From Balamuthia mandrillaris (Eukaryota > Discosea > Longamoebia > Balamuthiidae), in assembly GCA_031835245.1 (NCBI GenBank), contig JAVKOQ010000617.1, positions 1-23,602 of the forward strand: DNA of 23,602 bases, written 5' to 3'. How positions within the stretch are numbered: the first letter of the stretch is position 1; each line of letters opens with the position of its first letter. The translations under genes and the position numbers were made by a program. Of the stretch, positions 8,892 through 17,322 are shown one piece after another. The notes under the pieces were generated by a model. The model ran no database searches and had not been told where the DNA came from. It saw only the letters and a list, made by a program, of their open reading frames with translations.

Positions 8892-9945
8892 TTACGAGTC
8901 GTCGAGGAAATGCAGTTTTTTGAGTTTCTCATTTCGCTTGAGGAAAATATTGGTCCTGGTGCTGTCGATAATGTGGGTGATGCTATTGATATCTTTGTTT
9001 TTGGTGCCGTGTACCGTTAGATAGTAGGGGAGTTCTCCTTTCCAAAAGTCGAGGTTTTTCACTTGTTGTGCCAACAAGGAGGAAATAAGGACGTTGTAGG
9101 TTTTGATATCTTCAGCATTTTGGTGGTAAGTTTTTGGGAGACAACACACGCGGTATAGAGGTGTTCAGTGGTTTCAGGGCATCTTTTACCATTCTTCATG
9201 CAGATTTTGCAGTATTTGTCCGCGTACAGTCGTTTAGATGAGTTATTTATGTAGTTACAGAGCGGGAGAAGTTCATATTTTGTTCGAATGAGGTGATTGT
9301 AATGTCGTGTGGAGAGGGGTGAGTGTTTTAGTTGTTTGTTGGCTTTTGGGTGTCTGTTTTTGAGGAGGTTTCTGATATCATGGTCTTCCCAAGTGCAGGC
9401 CTTTGGATTCCATATCATAGTTATGTCTTTTGGGAGAAGAGCTAGCGTTCGTAGAGGATGCAAATTGCACGCAGCAATTGTTCTTTGAGCTAGGGACGCT
9501 CGTTTGTCAGCCTCTCTATTAAGTAGTACTCGTTGGTCATAGTCATCTGGATGGAGGAGTTTTTGTTTGGTTATTTTCTCTTTCCATTCTTTTGATGTTT
9601 TCTTTTCCTGGTGGCTATAGACGTGAGCAATTGAGATGTTGCGAGTTTCGAGGTGTTGAGAGATAATTCGCCAAGCGGCAACTGCTTTGAGGGGTGGGTG
9701 TTTGGGTGGCTCGTTGAGGAGGTTAACCATGGCTTTGTTGTCGGATATGATGTGAAGAGAAGGGACGGACGCGGTGGCTTCAAGGGCATATGCTATGGCT
9801 GAGGCTTCCGCGTTGAAGGATGTATGGCATCCAAGTGGAGGGGCGCCGTATCTGGTCGTGGCAGTTACAACAGCAGCAGCTGCTGGTGTTTTTTGTTTTT
9901 TCGGCTCCCTGAACGGTTCGGCATGCCCAATTATCGCAGAACCGA
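8892..9945 (-). pseudogene. LINE ORF2 remnant: RNase H and CCHC zinc-finger end
   Basis: In order on the minus strand: GSAIIGHAEPF (just after the expected first Asp of RNase H), FNAEASAIAYALEA (catalytic Glu), IISDNKAMVNLL (catalytic Asp), AHVYSHQEKK and NREADKRA (final His/Asp region). A C-x2-C-x12-H-x4-C zinc motif follows in CKICMKNGKRCPETTEHL and the residues after it. Downstream the frame changes, and coding similarity continues with KNLDFWKGELPYYLTVHG to a stop at 8892. The first catalytic Asp is lost at the truncation. The motif order is diagnostic of a LINE ORF2 end. Confidence 0.85.
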
Positions 9946-10209
9946 TTTTGAGGGGATCAATTATCGATGACTGATGTCGACAGCAAAGATCATACCCGAA
10001 GGAGACACGTTCGTTAGTCGCAAGGAGACACGATCGTCTTGATCAAATTTCATCGATAATCGTGGGGGAGGAAACAAATTGTCGACAATAAAAACTCTGT
10101 TTCACACGTAAACAACAAAAACAAACGGACACACCCAAAAACAAAGAAGAAAGAAGTAGCAGAGGGAGAAGGCTAACAAAAAGAAGAAGAAGAAGAAAGA
10201 AGAAGAAAG
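9946..10209. promoter_or_regulatory. Divergent promoter region of ERD2 and, before LINE insertion, the F-box gene
   Basis: This 260-bp stretch is not LINE-derived as far as I can tell. It carries an inverted pair TTATCGATGA (9961-9970) and TCATCGATAA (10050-10059), two TGTCGACA sites (9975-9982 and 10080-10087, the second within the 12-bp palindrome ATTGTCGACAAT), and a 23-bp-period direct repeat of AAGGAGACACG (9999 and 10022). A purine-rich GAA leader runs into the ERD2 start codon. Confidence 0.55.
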
Positions 10210-11431
10210 ATGAACATCTTTAGGTTATCTGGTGATTTGTTGCACTTGTTGAGCTTTCTGCTGCTTTTGTGGAAGATAAGGTCTCAAAAGTCATGTGCAG
10301 GTGTGTTTGGGTTTTTTTTTGTTTTTTTTTTTGTTTTTTGTTTTGTTACACTCTTCACTAGCACTACTCGTCCGCTTTGTGAGGGAAAGGCCTTTATTTT
10401 TTTCGTCTTTCCAATCTTCATCACATTACATTCAATCGTTTCACTCTGCAAAAATAAAAACACACACATGATTGATCGTTCTCTCTTTGTGATGAACAGG
10501 CATCTCCTTCAAAACTCAAGCCCTCTACGCGTTGGTGTTCACCACACGCTACCTCGACCTGTTCTTCAACTTCAACTCCCTCTACAACAGTGTAATGAAG
10601 ATCATCTTTCTGGCCTCCACCTACTACATCCTCTACATGATGAAGTATGACTTTAAGCACACCTACGACAAGGAGCATGACTCCTTCCGCGTGCTGTTCC
10701 TCATCGTGCCTTGCTTCATCCTTGCCCTGTTCTTCAACTTTGAGTTCTCCATTGTTGAGGTCTGTGCTTTCTTTTCTCCTTCCTTGTCATCTTCTCTTCC
10801 TTTTCTTTTCGCTTGCTCCTTCCTCGTTAACAGAACAGCACTTGTTATCATCTACTATTCTTTTTCCTTCCTTCCTTCATTCTTCTTGTTATTGTTGTTC
10901 ATGTTCTTGTTTTTCTTCTTCTGCGTTCTTCTTCTTCTTTTTCTTCCTTCTTCTTCTTCTGCCTTCTCGTCACTTATCTCACATAACAAACGAACACAGA
11001 TCTTGTGGGCTTTTTCTGTGTACTTGGAGGCAGTGGCCATCATGCCGCAACTCTTTTTGCTGCAACGCACAGGAGAAGTGGAGACTCTGACATCAGACTA
11101 CATCTTCGCCCTGGGCGGCTATCGTGCTCTCTACCTCTTCAACTGGATCTACCGCCTCCTCACCGAGGAGGGCTACCAGAACTGGATCGTGTGGATCGCT
11201 GGTTTGGTCCAAACTGTTCTCTACATCGACTTTTTCTATTACTACATCATCAGGTATCATCACCCTTTTTTTTTGTTTTTTTAACCTTTTGCTTCTCTTG
11301 CACTCCTGCTTTTCTTTCTTCTTTCTTTCCTTTTCTTCTTTCTTCAATCTGACTTTGCTTGGTTCTTCTCTCTGCCTCCTCACTTTCTCTGCAGCAAATG
11401 GTATGGCCGCAAGTTTGTGTTGCCTCAGTAA
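10210..11431 (+). CDS. ERD2: ER lumen protein-retaining receptor (KDEL receptor, ERD2)
   Basis: Four exons: 10210-10300, 10500-10759, 11000-11253 and 11395-11431, coding 213 aa against the usual 212 or so. It opens MNIFRLSGDLLHLLSFLLLL and continues with GISFKTQALYALVFTTRYLD, KHTYDKEHDSFRV, VYLEAVAIMPQLFLLQR, GEVETLTSDYIFALGGYR and NWIYRLL, all hallmark ERD2 segments spread over seven membrane helices. It ends SKWYGRKFVLPQ, a short basic cytosolic tail. Known role: a Golgi/ERGIC receptor that binds K/HDEL-ending ER residents at low pH and returns them to the ER in COPI vesicles. The gene is convergent with eEF1G, only 100 bp apart. Confidence 0.97.
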
Positions 11432-11435
11432 ATAA
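11430..11435 (+). terminator. AATAAA polyadenylation signal overlapping the ERD2 stop codon
   Basis: The TAA stop (11429-11431) runs straight into AATAAA, which implies a very short 3' UTR. Only about 100 bp separate this stop from the stop of the opposing eEF1G gene. Confidence 0.6.
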
Positions 11436-11494
11436 AAACAGCCGTCGCGGCCCTTTTGTCAAGAGCTTTTTTTTTCTATCTGAATGTTTTTCAT

Positions 11495-11500
11495 TTTATT
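11495..11500 (-). terminator. AATAAA polyadenylation signal for eEF1G
   Basis: TTTATT on the plus strand is AATAAA on the minus strand, about 32 bases past the eEF1G stop. With the ERD2 signal at 11430 it makes a compact tail-to-tail termination zone. Confidence 0.55.
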
Positions 11501-11531
11501 TCTCTCTCCGAAAGAAGAGCTTCACGGTAGT

Positions 11532-13136
11532 TTACTTGAAGATCTTGCCGTTGTCGGAGAAGGGCAGTTCAGGGCCACCCTTGAACTCGCCGTTCCAGGC
11601 CCAGTAATCCTCAATGAGCTTACGGTCAGCCTCGTTGGTGGTGTCAGCCTTCCTCCAGTTGTAGGTGGCATAGTCATCGCACTCCTTCATCTCGGCGGGG
11701 ATTTCGGTGCCACGGAACAACCAGCAGCCAGAGACGGCCAGCTTGGGCTCCTCTCCAAAGATGAGGACGTCACCAAAGCCGTACTTGCGGAGCGGGTCGA
11801 GGCGCTGCACAAAGCCGCTGATCAAGTTGTTGGTCATGAAGAGCTTGGTGCACTCGTCGTTGTACTTGTAGTCGCAGAAGTAGATGCAGTAGCCCTCGGG
11901 ATCGTAGTTCTCCCAGAACCAGGGCAGGGCCTCAGTGCGTGTGTCAGTGTTGGAGTACTGGCGCTTCCACTCGTCGAGCACAAGCTTGGAGACAGGGAGA
12001 GAGTCGAGGGGGTTGGCTTTCTTTTCTTTCTTGGTTTCGGCGGGGGCAGCGGCTTCAGCGGCGGGCTTTTCGGCCTTCTTGGGGGCCTCTTGCTTCTTGG
12101 GTTCGACCTTCTTCTCGACCTTGGGGGCGTCAGGGGCCTTGGCCATCTTCTCGCACAACACAACCTCTCCGATCACGGAGCTGAATTGGGGTTGGTTGAC
12201 GAGGGTGAGGTACCAACGGTTCACGTTGCCAAAGGCCTTCCTGAAACCAGCGTCGAGCACCAATTTGTAGAGACGGTAGAGGGCCATGGAGACGGCAATG
12301 TCAGCCAGGGTGATCCTCTCACCCACGAGGAAGGTCCTGGTGTTGAGGTGCTGGTTGAGGGTGGTCAGGGCCTTCCTGATGTCGCCCTTGGCCTTGGTGG
12401 TGGCATCCTCATTGTTGGGCACAAGACCCAAGATGGGGAACAACCAGGCAGCGCCAGGCAACTCAATCTCGTTGGCGGAGAAGTCGATCCATTGCTCGAT
12501 CAAGCCCTGCAAATATTGAATAAAGACGTGAGCATGACCGCGAACAACGGAAAAAGAAATGAAAAAAAAAAGCAAAGTACGAACAGCTTCGAAGGTGTTG
12601 GATCCGTAGAGGCTGGAGGAGCCCAGGCGAGCCACTGTAAGAAGAGAAAAAATCAGTCAGACCGGAAAAGCAGAGAAAACACACAAATAATTCAAATCTC
12701 GCAACACAAAAATAACACTAACCATAGCGAGCGATGGCATTGCTCTCAAAGATGCAGCCCTCAGGGGTCTCGAGGACGGGAACCTTGCCGAGGGGATTCT
12801 TGGCAAGGAACTCCTTGGTCTTGTTGTCAACGCCAATCTTGAAGGCGGGAGTCTCAATCTCCACGCCGACATATTTGCCAGCGATCTGGGCCTTCCACAC
12901 GCGTGGGTTCTGGGGGTAGGAATAGATTTTCTGTGTGTAGCATAAATGTAAGCAATCAAAGAGTGAGTCTCCCTCCCTCCCTCCCACCCTCCCTCCCTCC
13001 CTCCATCAATCAATTCCTTTCCGCTACATTATTATTTTCCTTTAAAAAAATGCTCATAGAAAAGCAAGCAAGAGAAACAAAAATAAAAAAGTATAACACT
13101 CGGCCACCGCTTAGCAAAAGTACGTACGAAGGACAT
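11532..13136 (-). CDS. EEF1G: Elongation factor 1-gamma (eEF1B-gamma)
   Basis: Four exons: 13136-13128, 12930-12723, 12634-12585 and 12506-11532, coding 413 aa (family about 400-440). Exon 1 is only nine bases (MSF); exon 2 continues KIYSYPQNPRVWKAQIAG. Residues 1-80 form a thioredoxin-like GST-N fold (PLGKVPVLETPEGCIFESNA), followed by GST-C (LIEQWIDFSANEIELPGAAW, RTFLVGERITLADIAVSMAL). A Lys/Ala/Glu-rich linker then leads to the conserved EF1G domain (PLDSLPVSKLVLDEWKRQYS, ALPWFWENYDPEGY, SGFVQRLDPLRKYGFGDVLI). Known role: scaffold of the eEF1B complex that recharges eEF1A with GTP. In exon 3 a phase-0 donor GTTCGT at 12584 was chosen over an overlapping GTACTT because only it keeps the frame. 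Confidence 0.97.
12969..13004. repeat. (CCCT)n tract, G-quadruplex-like on the eEF1G sense strand
   Basis: Eight CCC runs separated mostly by single T lie in eEF1G intron 1. On the transcribed sense strand this is eight GGG runs with one-base spacers, a classic quadruplex pattern. It is the only intronic repeat in the window that is purine-rich in the sense strand. Confidence 0.85.
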
Positions 13137-13464
13137 GGTGTGTGTGTGTGGGTTTTGTGATCGGACAAACACTCTAATCCTACTGCTGCTGCAAGCTGGT
13201 AAATAGAGAAGACGGACGAAAAACAAAAAAAAAAAAAGAAAAGAAGAATTGAAGAGAGAAAAAAAAATTTGGGCCAAAAAAAAAAAATAATCGAATTTAT
13301 GGTTGAGGTTGATGATGCGGACGTTCTGGTTATTTTCCCAGAATGACGGAAACGGAAAGGCATTTCGTGTCGACGCTGCTGCTGACATCACTCTTAAACA
13401 TGTCGACATGGTGGTTTTTTTTTGTTTTTTTTTTGATTATCAAAAGAAACAACCAAGGTCTGCA
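13137..13464. promoter_or_regulatory. Upstream region of eEF1G / 3' flank of the LENG8-like gene
   Basis: The part next to eEF1G has a GT-repeat leader and A-rich runs (13225-13238, 13259-13289). Further out are ATTTCGTGTCGACG (13363-13376) and the perfect 12-bp palindrome CATGTCGACATG (13399-13410), which holds the same TGTCGACA core seen in other spacers. No protein-coding signal is apparent. Confidence 0.45.
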
Positions 13465-16425
13465 TCATGTGGCGGAACTGCTGCTCACAAAAGAGGGATA
13501 GGATGCCTTGGTGTCCATCTCCAGTTCCCCGTCGCTGTTCCTGGCGATGACCGCTTTGCGGGTCCGCAGGAACTTGACGCACTGCTTCATGGAAGAAAAG
13601 GCCAACTCTTTCTTTACAACTTTTACTGGCATTGAAGGGCGATAACTGCAATGAAAATGCAAAAAGAAAAAGAACAAGGTTTAAGAAAGCGAAAACGAGA
13701 GAGAGAGAAAGAAATGATAAAATACAAGGAAGGAAGGAAAGAAAAGAAAGAAACAAGGGAAAGGAAGGAAGGAAGGAGAATTAAAGGAGGAAAGCAGAAA
13801 CGAACGCTTTGCAAATGATTCTGAGGGCAGAGAGACGCATTTCATCCACAAACAGATCCATTATGTAGACGCCCATGTTGGGTACCGACTGATACAACCG
13901 AAAGAAGGAGTAATAGTTGGAGAGGGCCATTGCCTCACGAACTTTGAGTGCGTGTGACACAAATTCGTGGTTTCTAAGTCCTGGATCCAATTGCGCCATT
14001 ATCTGCGTAATTTCTATTTATAAGGAAGCAAGCAAAGAAGGAAGAAGTTGAGAAGAGAAGAGAAGAGAAGAGAAGAGAAGAGAAGAGAAGAGAAGAGAAG
14101 AGAAGAGAAGAGAAGAGAAGAGAAGAGAAGAGAAGAGAAGAGAAGAGAAGAGAAGAGAAGAGAAGAGAAGAGAAGAGAACGATGAAGAGAAGAGAAGAGA
14201 AGAGAAGAGAACGATGAAGAGAAGAGAAGAGAACGATGAAGAGAAGATGAAGAGAAGAGAAGAGAAGAGAAGAGAACGATGAAGAGAACGATGAAGAGAA
14301 CGATGAAGAGAAGAGAAACAAAGTTAGTGACATTGAAAGAGAGAGAGAAGTGGGCTCACCTGCTGCGTTGTTACTGTATAAGCAATATAAAATACGATAA
14401 GCAGTAAATTCAATGACAGAGCCAGTTCCAACTTCCGTATAAAGGATGAGCAGTTGTGTTAAGCACTGATTGAACTCTCCCAAATCAGACTATTCATAGT
14501 CTTCATTTGTTAGAACAATATTTTAAAATTAATAAACAAAACCAAACGAAAACGGGACGTACATTTTCCAAGGCAAGACGTGCGTGTGTTTCGTAAACTT
14601 CAATAGCAAAGCTGTTTTTGATATGCTGTACAGTGAGATCCTGCCTTATGGATTTTAGCTGTTCGCAGGCGTAATGGTAATCCTCTTCATGTTTCCACTT
14701 GTTCTTGATCAGCTGCAACGACTGTGTTAGTATGTGTTGCGGTCGAACAGTAGCTGGATCAGGAGCCTGTTACAGCACGAGGATGATGAGAAAAGTAAGC
14801 AAGATAGAAGAAATTAAAAGCAGCAGACAGAAGAGGAAGATAGAAGAGAGTACTACCGAAGTCAAACGTAGATATTGCTTTTCAAGCTCAGTAGAAGTGC
14901 CTTTGATGACCAAAGAGTCCCAATCTAATTCACTTTCCGCCTTTGCAAAACGCAAATAAGTAACTAAAATAAATAAATAATGAAGAAGGACAGAATACAG
15001 AAGAGGGGCAAAGTAGAGCAGCATCAGGAGAGTACCATAGGTGGAGGAAGAAATAATCCGGATTTGCGTTTGAATTGGTTTGAGGAACGCTTGAACCGTT
15101 GCGACCTTTTTTCTCGTTTATCCTCCTCAGCATTACCAATGCCCAGCATAGATATCGAAGATTTATTTTTTCCTGGTGTGGATGCGTCTGCTTGTAATGG
15201 ACTATTTTTGTTTGGTGTTAAGACAAGTGAGTAGGTTGTGATGATTAACAAATAAAGAAGGAAAAGGATGCCGAAAGCGTAATGAAAAAATAAAGAATAC
15301 GCAAACCAACCGTTTTTTGCCCTTTCCAGCCATAGAATAAGAAGTTGCTTCACCTATATCAGGCAGAGGCTCAGTGTTCCAATCCCTTTGCCACAACGTT
15401 GAATTGGCAATGCACTCCGTGATCATAGTCTTCAGCCGGACCTCCATTTTGTTGCGTTGCTCATCACCTTGACATTGTGCAAAGGCCCGTTCCACGTAGT
15501 TTCGGAGAGAGGGTGGCCACCCTTGTGTGCTGCTGGAACTTGTGGTTTGCTGCTGCTGCTGCTGCTGTTGTTGTTGTTGTTGTTGTTGCGTTGTAGTTGT
15601 TGCTGACGATTGTCTTAAAGGAGAAGGGAAACAGTAAACATAAGTAAGAAAGAAAACAACGAAAAATAAAATAACTTACGGGGTATACGTGTGAGCATGG
15701 GTGGGCTTGCTGGGACGCATTTGAAAACTCACCTTGCTTGCGCTGAGATATTCTGGTGCTGAGGCTGTTAAGCAAGCAAGAGTTACCGAAAGAAGAGGAC
15801 AGAGAAAAGAGAGTATAGAAGGAGAGGAGGAGGAGAAGAAGAACGCAGAAGAAGAAGAAGAAGAAGAAGAAGAAGAAGAACAAGAAGAAGAAGAACAAGA
15901 AGAAGAAGAAGAAGAACAAGAAGAAGAAGAAGAAGAAGAAGAAGAAGAAGAACAAGAAGAAGAAGAAGAACAAGGAGAAGAAGAAGGAGAAGAAGAAGAA
16001 GAAGAAGAAGGAGAAGAAGAAGAACAAGAAGAAGAAGAAGAAGAACAAGAAGAAGAAGAGCAAGAACAAGAAGAACAAGAAGAACAAGAAAGAACAAGAA
16101 GAACGCAGAAGAAGAACAAGAAGAACGCAGAAGAAGAACAAGAAGAACAACAGCAACAAAGTAGAACAACAAGAAGGAATAACGAACGGGATGCAGAGGT
16201 ATCCGTAGGGCATGAAGGGTCGTAGAGTTCAGTTGTTGCAGAGACAGAAGAGATGCTAGTGGATGGCGGTTGCTGATAAGAAGCAGCAGTCTGATACGTG
16301 GCAACGGCAGGTTGTGTATGTGCAGTGGTAGCACTGAAAACCCAAACGACAAACGTAAATTAACCAAGCCACCAGCAAGAGGAACGAAATGAAAGAGAAT
16401 GAGAGAGCAATTGAGCGAGCGAGCA

Positions 16426-16470
<45 letters not shown>

Positions 16471-16516
16471 GAAGACCAACAGAAAAAAAAAGGAGAGAAC
16501 AAAGAAGCGAAAGAGA

Positions 16517-16555
<39 letters not shown>

Positions 16556-17072
16556 AGGACTAACGGAGTAGTGTGAGTTGTGGCAGGCGTGGTGTTGGTA
16601 GTAGTCCAAGCAGCGGTGGTCTGTGGTGCCCACTGAGCATAGTATTGGCTGTAGGCTGCCGCAGCGTCCGGAGAAACGGGAGATCCCCTGCGTATGTATG
16701 CAAACGTTGGTATCACCAGTGAGAAGACGAGCGGAAGGAGGGAATAGAGGGACTGACCAGGCGCCGTAGGCATTCCAACCCGTGGCGGACCAGTCATAGG
16801 CAGGGTAATAGGGGTATCCAGCAGCCACACCCGTTGTTGTGGATGTGGTGGTCGCAGCTGAGGAAGTGGCCGCATTTCCTCCTTTTTGCAACAAGAGAGA
16901 AGAGAGAAGAGAGAGGAGAAGAGAGAAGAAGAGAAAAAACAAATGGTTTATTTTTGAAATCAATCAGGCTGATGTTTTCAAAAAAGAAAAAAAAGAAAAA
17001 AAGAGAATAAAGTGTGCTTTCTCTTTCGAGTATTACCGTACCATTCATACCTGCATTACTTCCAACATTCAT
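13465..17072 (-). CDS. LENG8/THP3-like SAC3-GANP domain protein
   Basis: Twelve exons: 17072-17042, 16881-16758, 16687-16565, 16333-16188, 15764-15680, 15613-15311, 15201-15036, 14940-14857, 14766-14563, 14489-14360, 14013-13806 and 13645-13465; all phases close, giving 594 aa. The N-terminal half is low complexity (Tyr/Ala/Thr-rich, then a poly-Gln run). The diagnostic part begins at RFKRSS and continues through [65 protein letters not shown] and [14 protein letters not shown], a SAC3/GANP-type PCI region very close to LENG8/SAC3A and yeast Thp3. Known relatives act in transcription-coupled mRNA processing and export. Three introns hold long microsatellites. The exon 2 acceptor could lie three bases further in (one residue fewer), and exon 5 contains an internal GTGAGT that could be an alternative donor. 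Confidence 0.9.
14050..14312. repeat. (GAAGA)n minisatellite with AACGATGA interruptions, in a LENG8-like intron
   Basis: About 260 bp of AGAAG pentamers are interrupted by AACGATGAAG at 14178, 14210, 14232, 14275, 14287 and 14299. It fills most of the intron between exons 10 and 11 and is pyrimidine-rich in the sense strand. Confidence 0.95.
15778..16160. repeat. (GAA)n triplet tract with AAC/GGA variants, in a LENG8-like intron
   Basis: Roughly 380 bp of GAA triplets with scattered CAA and GGA variants occupy the largest intron of the window (15765-16187). The open frames across it encode only poly-Glu, poly-Phe/Leu or poly-Ser and are not genes. The sense strand is CTT/TTC. Confidence 0.95.
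16429..16552. repeat. Two (GA)n microsatellites in a LENG8-like intron
   Basis: GA tracts at 16429-16466 and 16521-16552, separated by about 55 bp of purine-rich mixed sequence, lie in the intron between exons 3 and 4. They are CT in the sense strand. Confidence 0.9.
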
Positions 17073-17322
17073 TGTATGCTACACCGCCCACAAAAAAAAA
17101 AAAAAAAAAACTCTCCACTCTCCTCCCTTCTCTCTTCGTAATCTTCTTTCTCTTCTTTTCTTTCTTTTATGCCGACAATAGTTCCGATTAAAAATCGTGT
17201 CTTTTTCGAAATTTTAAATATTATAGCACACCAGAATAATTTTCGAAATATCGATGTATAATTCATGATAATCGAAAAAATAAATCAAAGAAAGAAAGAA
17301 GAAAGAAAAGAAAAGAAAAGGA
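17073..17322. promoter_or_regulatory. Bidirectional promoter between LENG8-like gene and zuotin
   Basis: The two genes start head to head across 250 bp, so both promoters must be here. The spacer has an A run next to LENG8 (17092-17110), an AT-rich centre with GCCGACAATAG (17170-17180), TTTCGAAATTTTAAATATTA (17203-17222) and TTCGAAATATCGATG (17241-17255). An A/G-rich leader (17285-17322) runs into the zuotin ATG. Confidence 0.6.

Larger units (their letters stand above)
8495..9945 (-). mobile_element. 5'-truncated LINE (non-LTR retrotransposon) with poly(A) tail
   Basis: Read on the minus strand, the element runs from a broken RNase H domain near 9945, through a CCHC-type region and a 3' UTR, to a 27-base poly(A) tail (T run at 8495-8521). 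The reverse transcriptase and upstream parts are absent, the usual result of incomplete reverse transcription. The coding part carries one reading-frame shift (near 9130-9150), so it is a dead copy. The 5' limit is placed where RNase H similarity begins and is uncertain by some tens of bases. I could not identify target-site duplications by eye. Clade is unknown; LINEs with a C-terminal RNase H include the I, R1, Tad and some plant L1 groups. Confidence 0.85.

Noticed and set aside
8484-9960. Target-site duplication of the LINE
   Set aside because: I compared the bases before the T run (ending CCCTTTGGGTG) with those past the 5' limit; only weak similarity (TTTGGGTG against TTTGAGGGG) is present, so I do not claim one.
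9774-9974. Small plus-strand open frame starting MASRAYAMAEASALKD
   Set aside because: It is the antisense of the LINE RNase H region and has no independent support.
11484-12842. Long open frame (452 codons) on the plus strand antisense to eEF1G
   Set aside because: It mirrors the eEF1G exons, has no family resemblance, and stays open because of the codon bias of the real gene on the other strand.
15734-15740. GTGAGT after [10 protein letters not shown] as the main exon 5 donor of the LENG8-like gene
   Set aside because: Using it would break phase with exon 6; the downstream GTAAGT at 15679 keeps the frame, so the internal site is at most an alternative.
15734-16225. Glu/Gln-rich open frame on the plus strand
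   Set aside because: It is the translated GAA repeat of a LENG8-like intron; low complexity keeps it open.
15464-16502. Phe/Leu/Ser-rich open frames on the minus strand
   Set aside because: They run through the same intronic triplet repeat in its three reading frames; the true exons around them join by phase.
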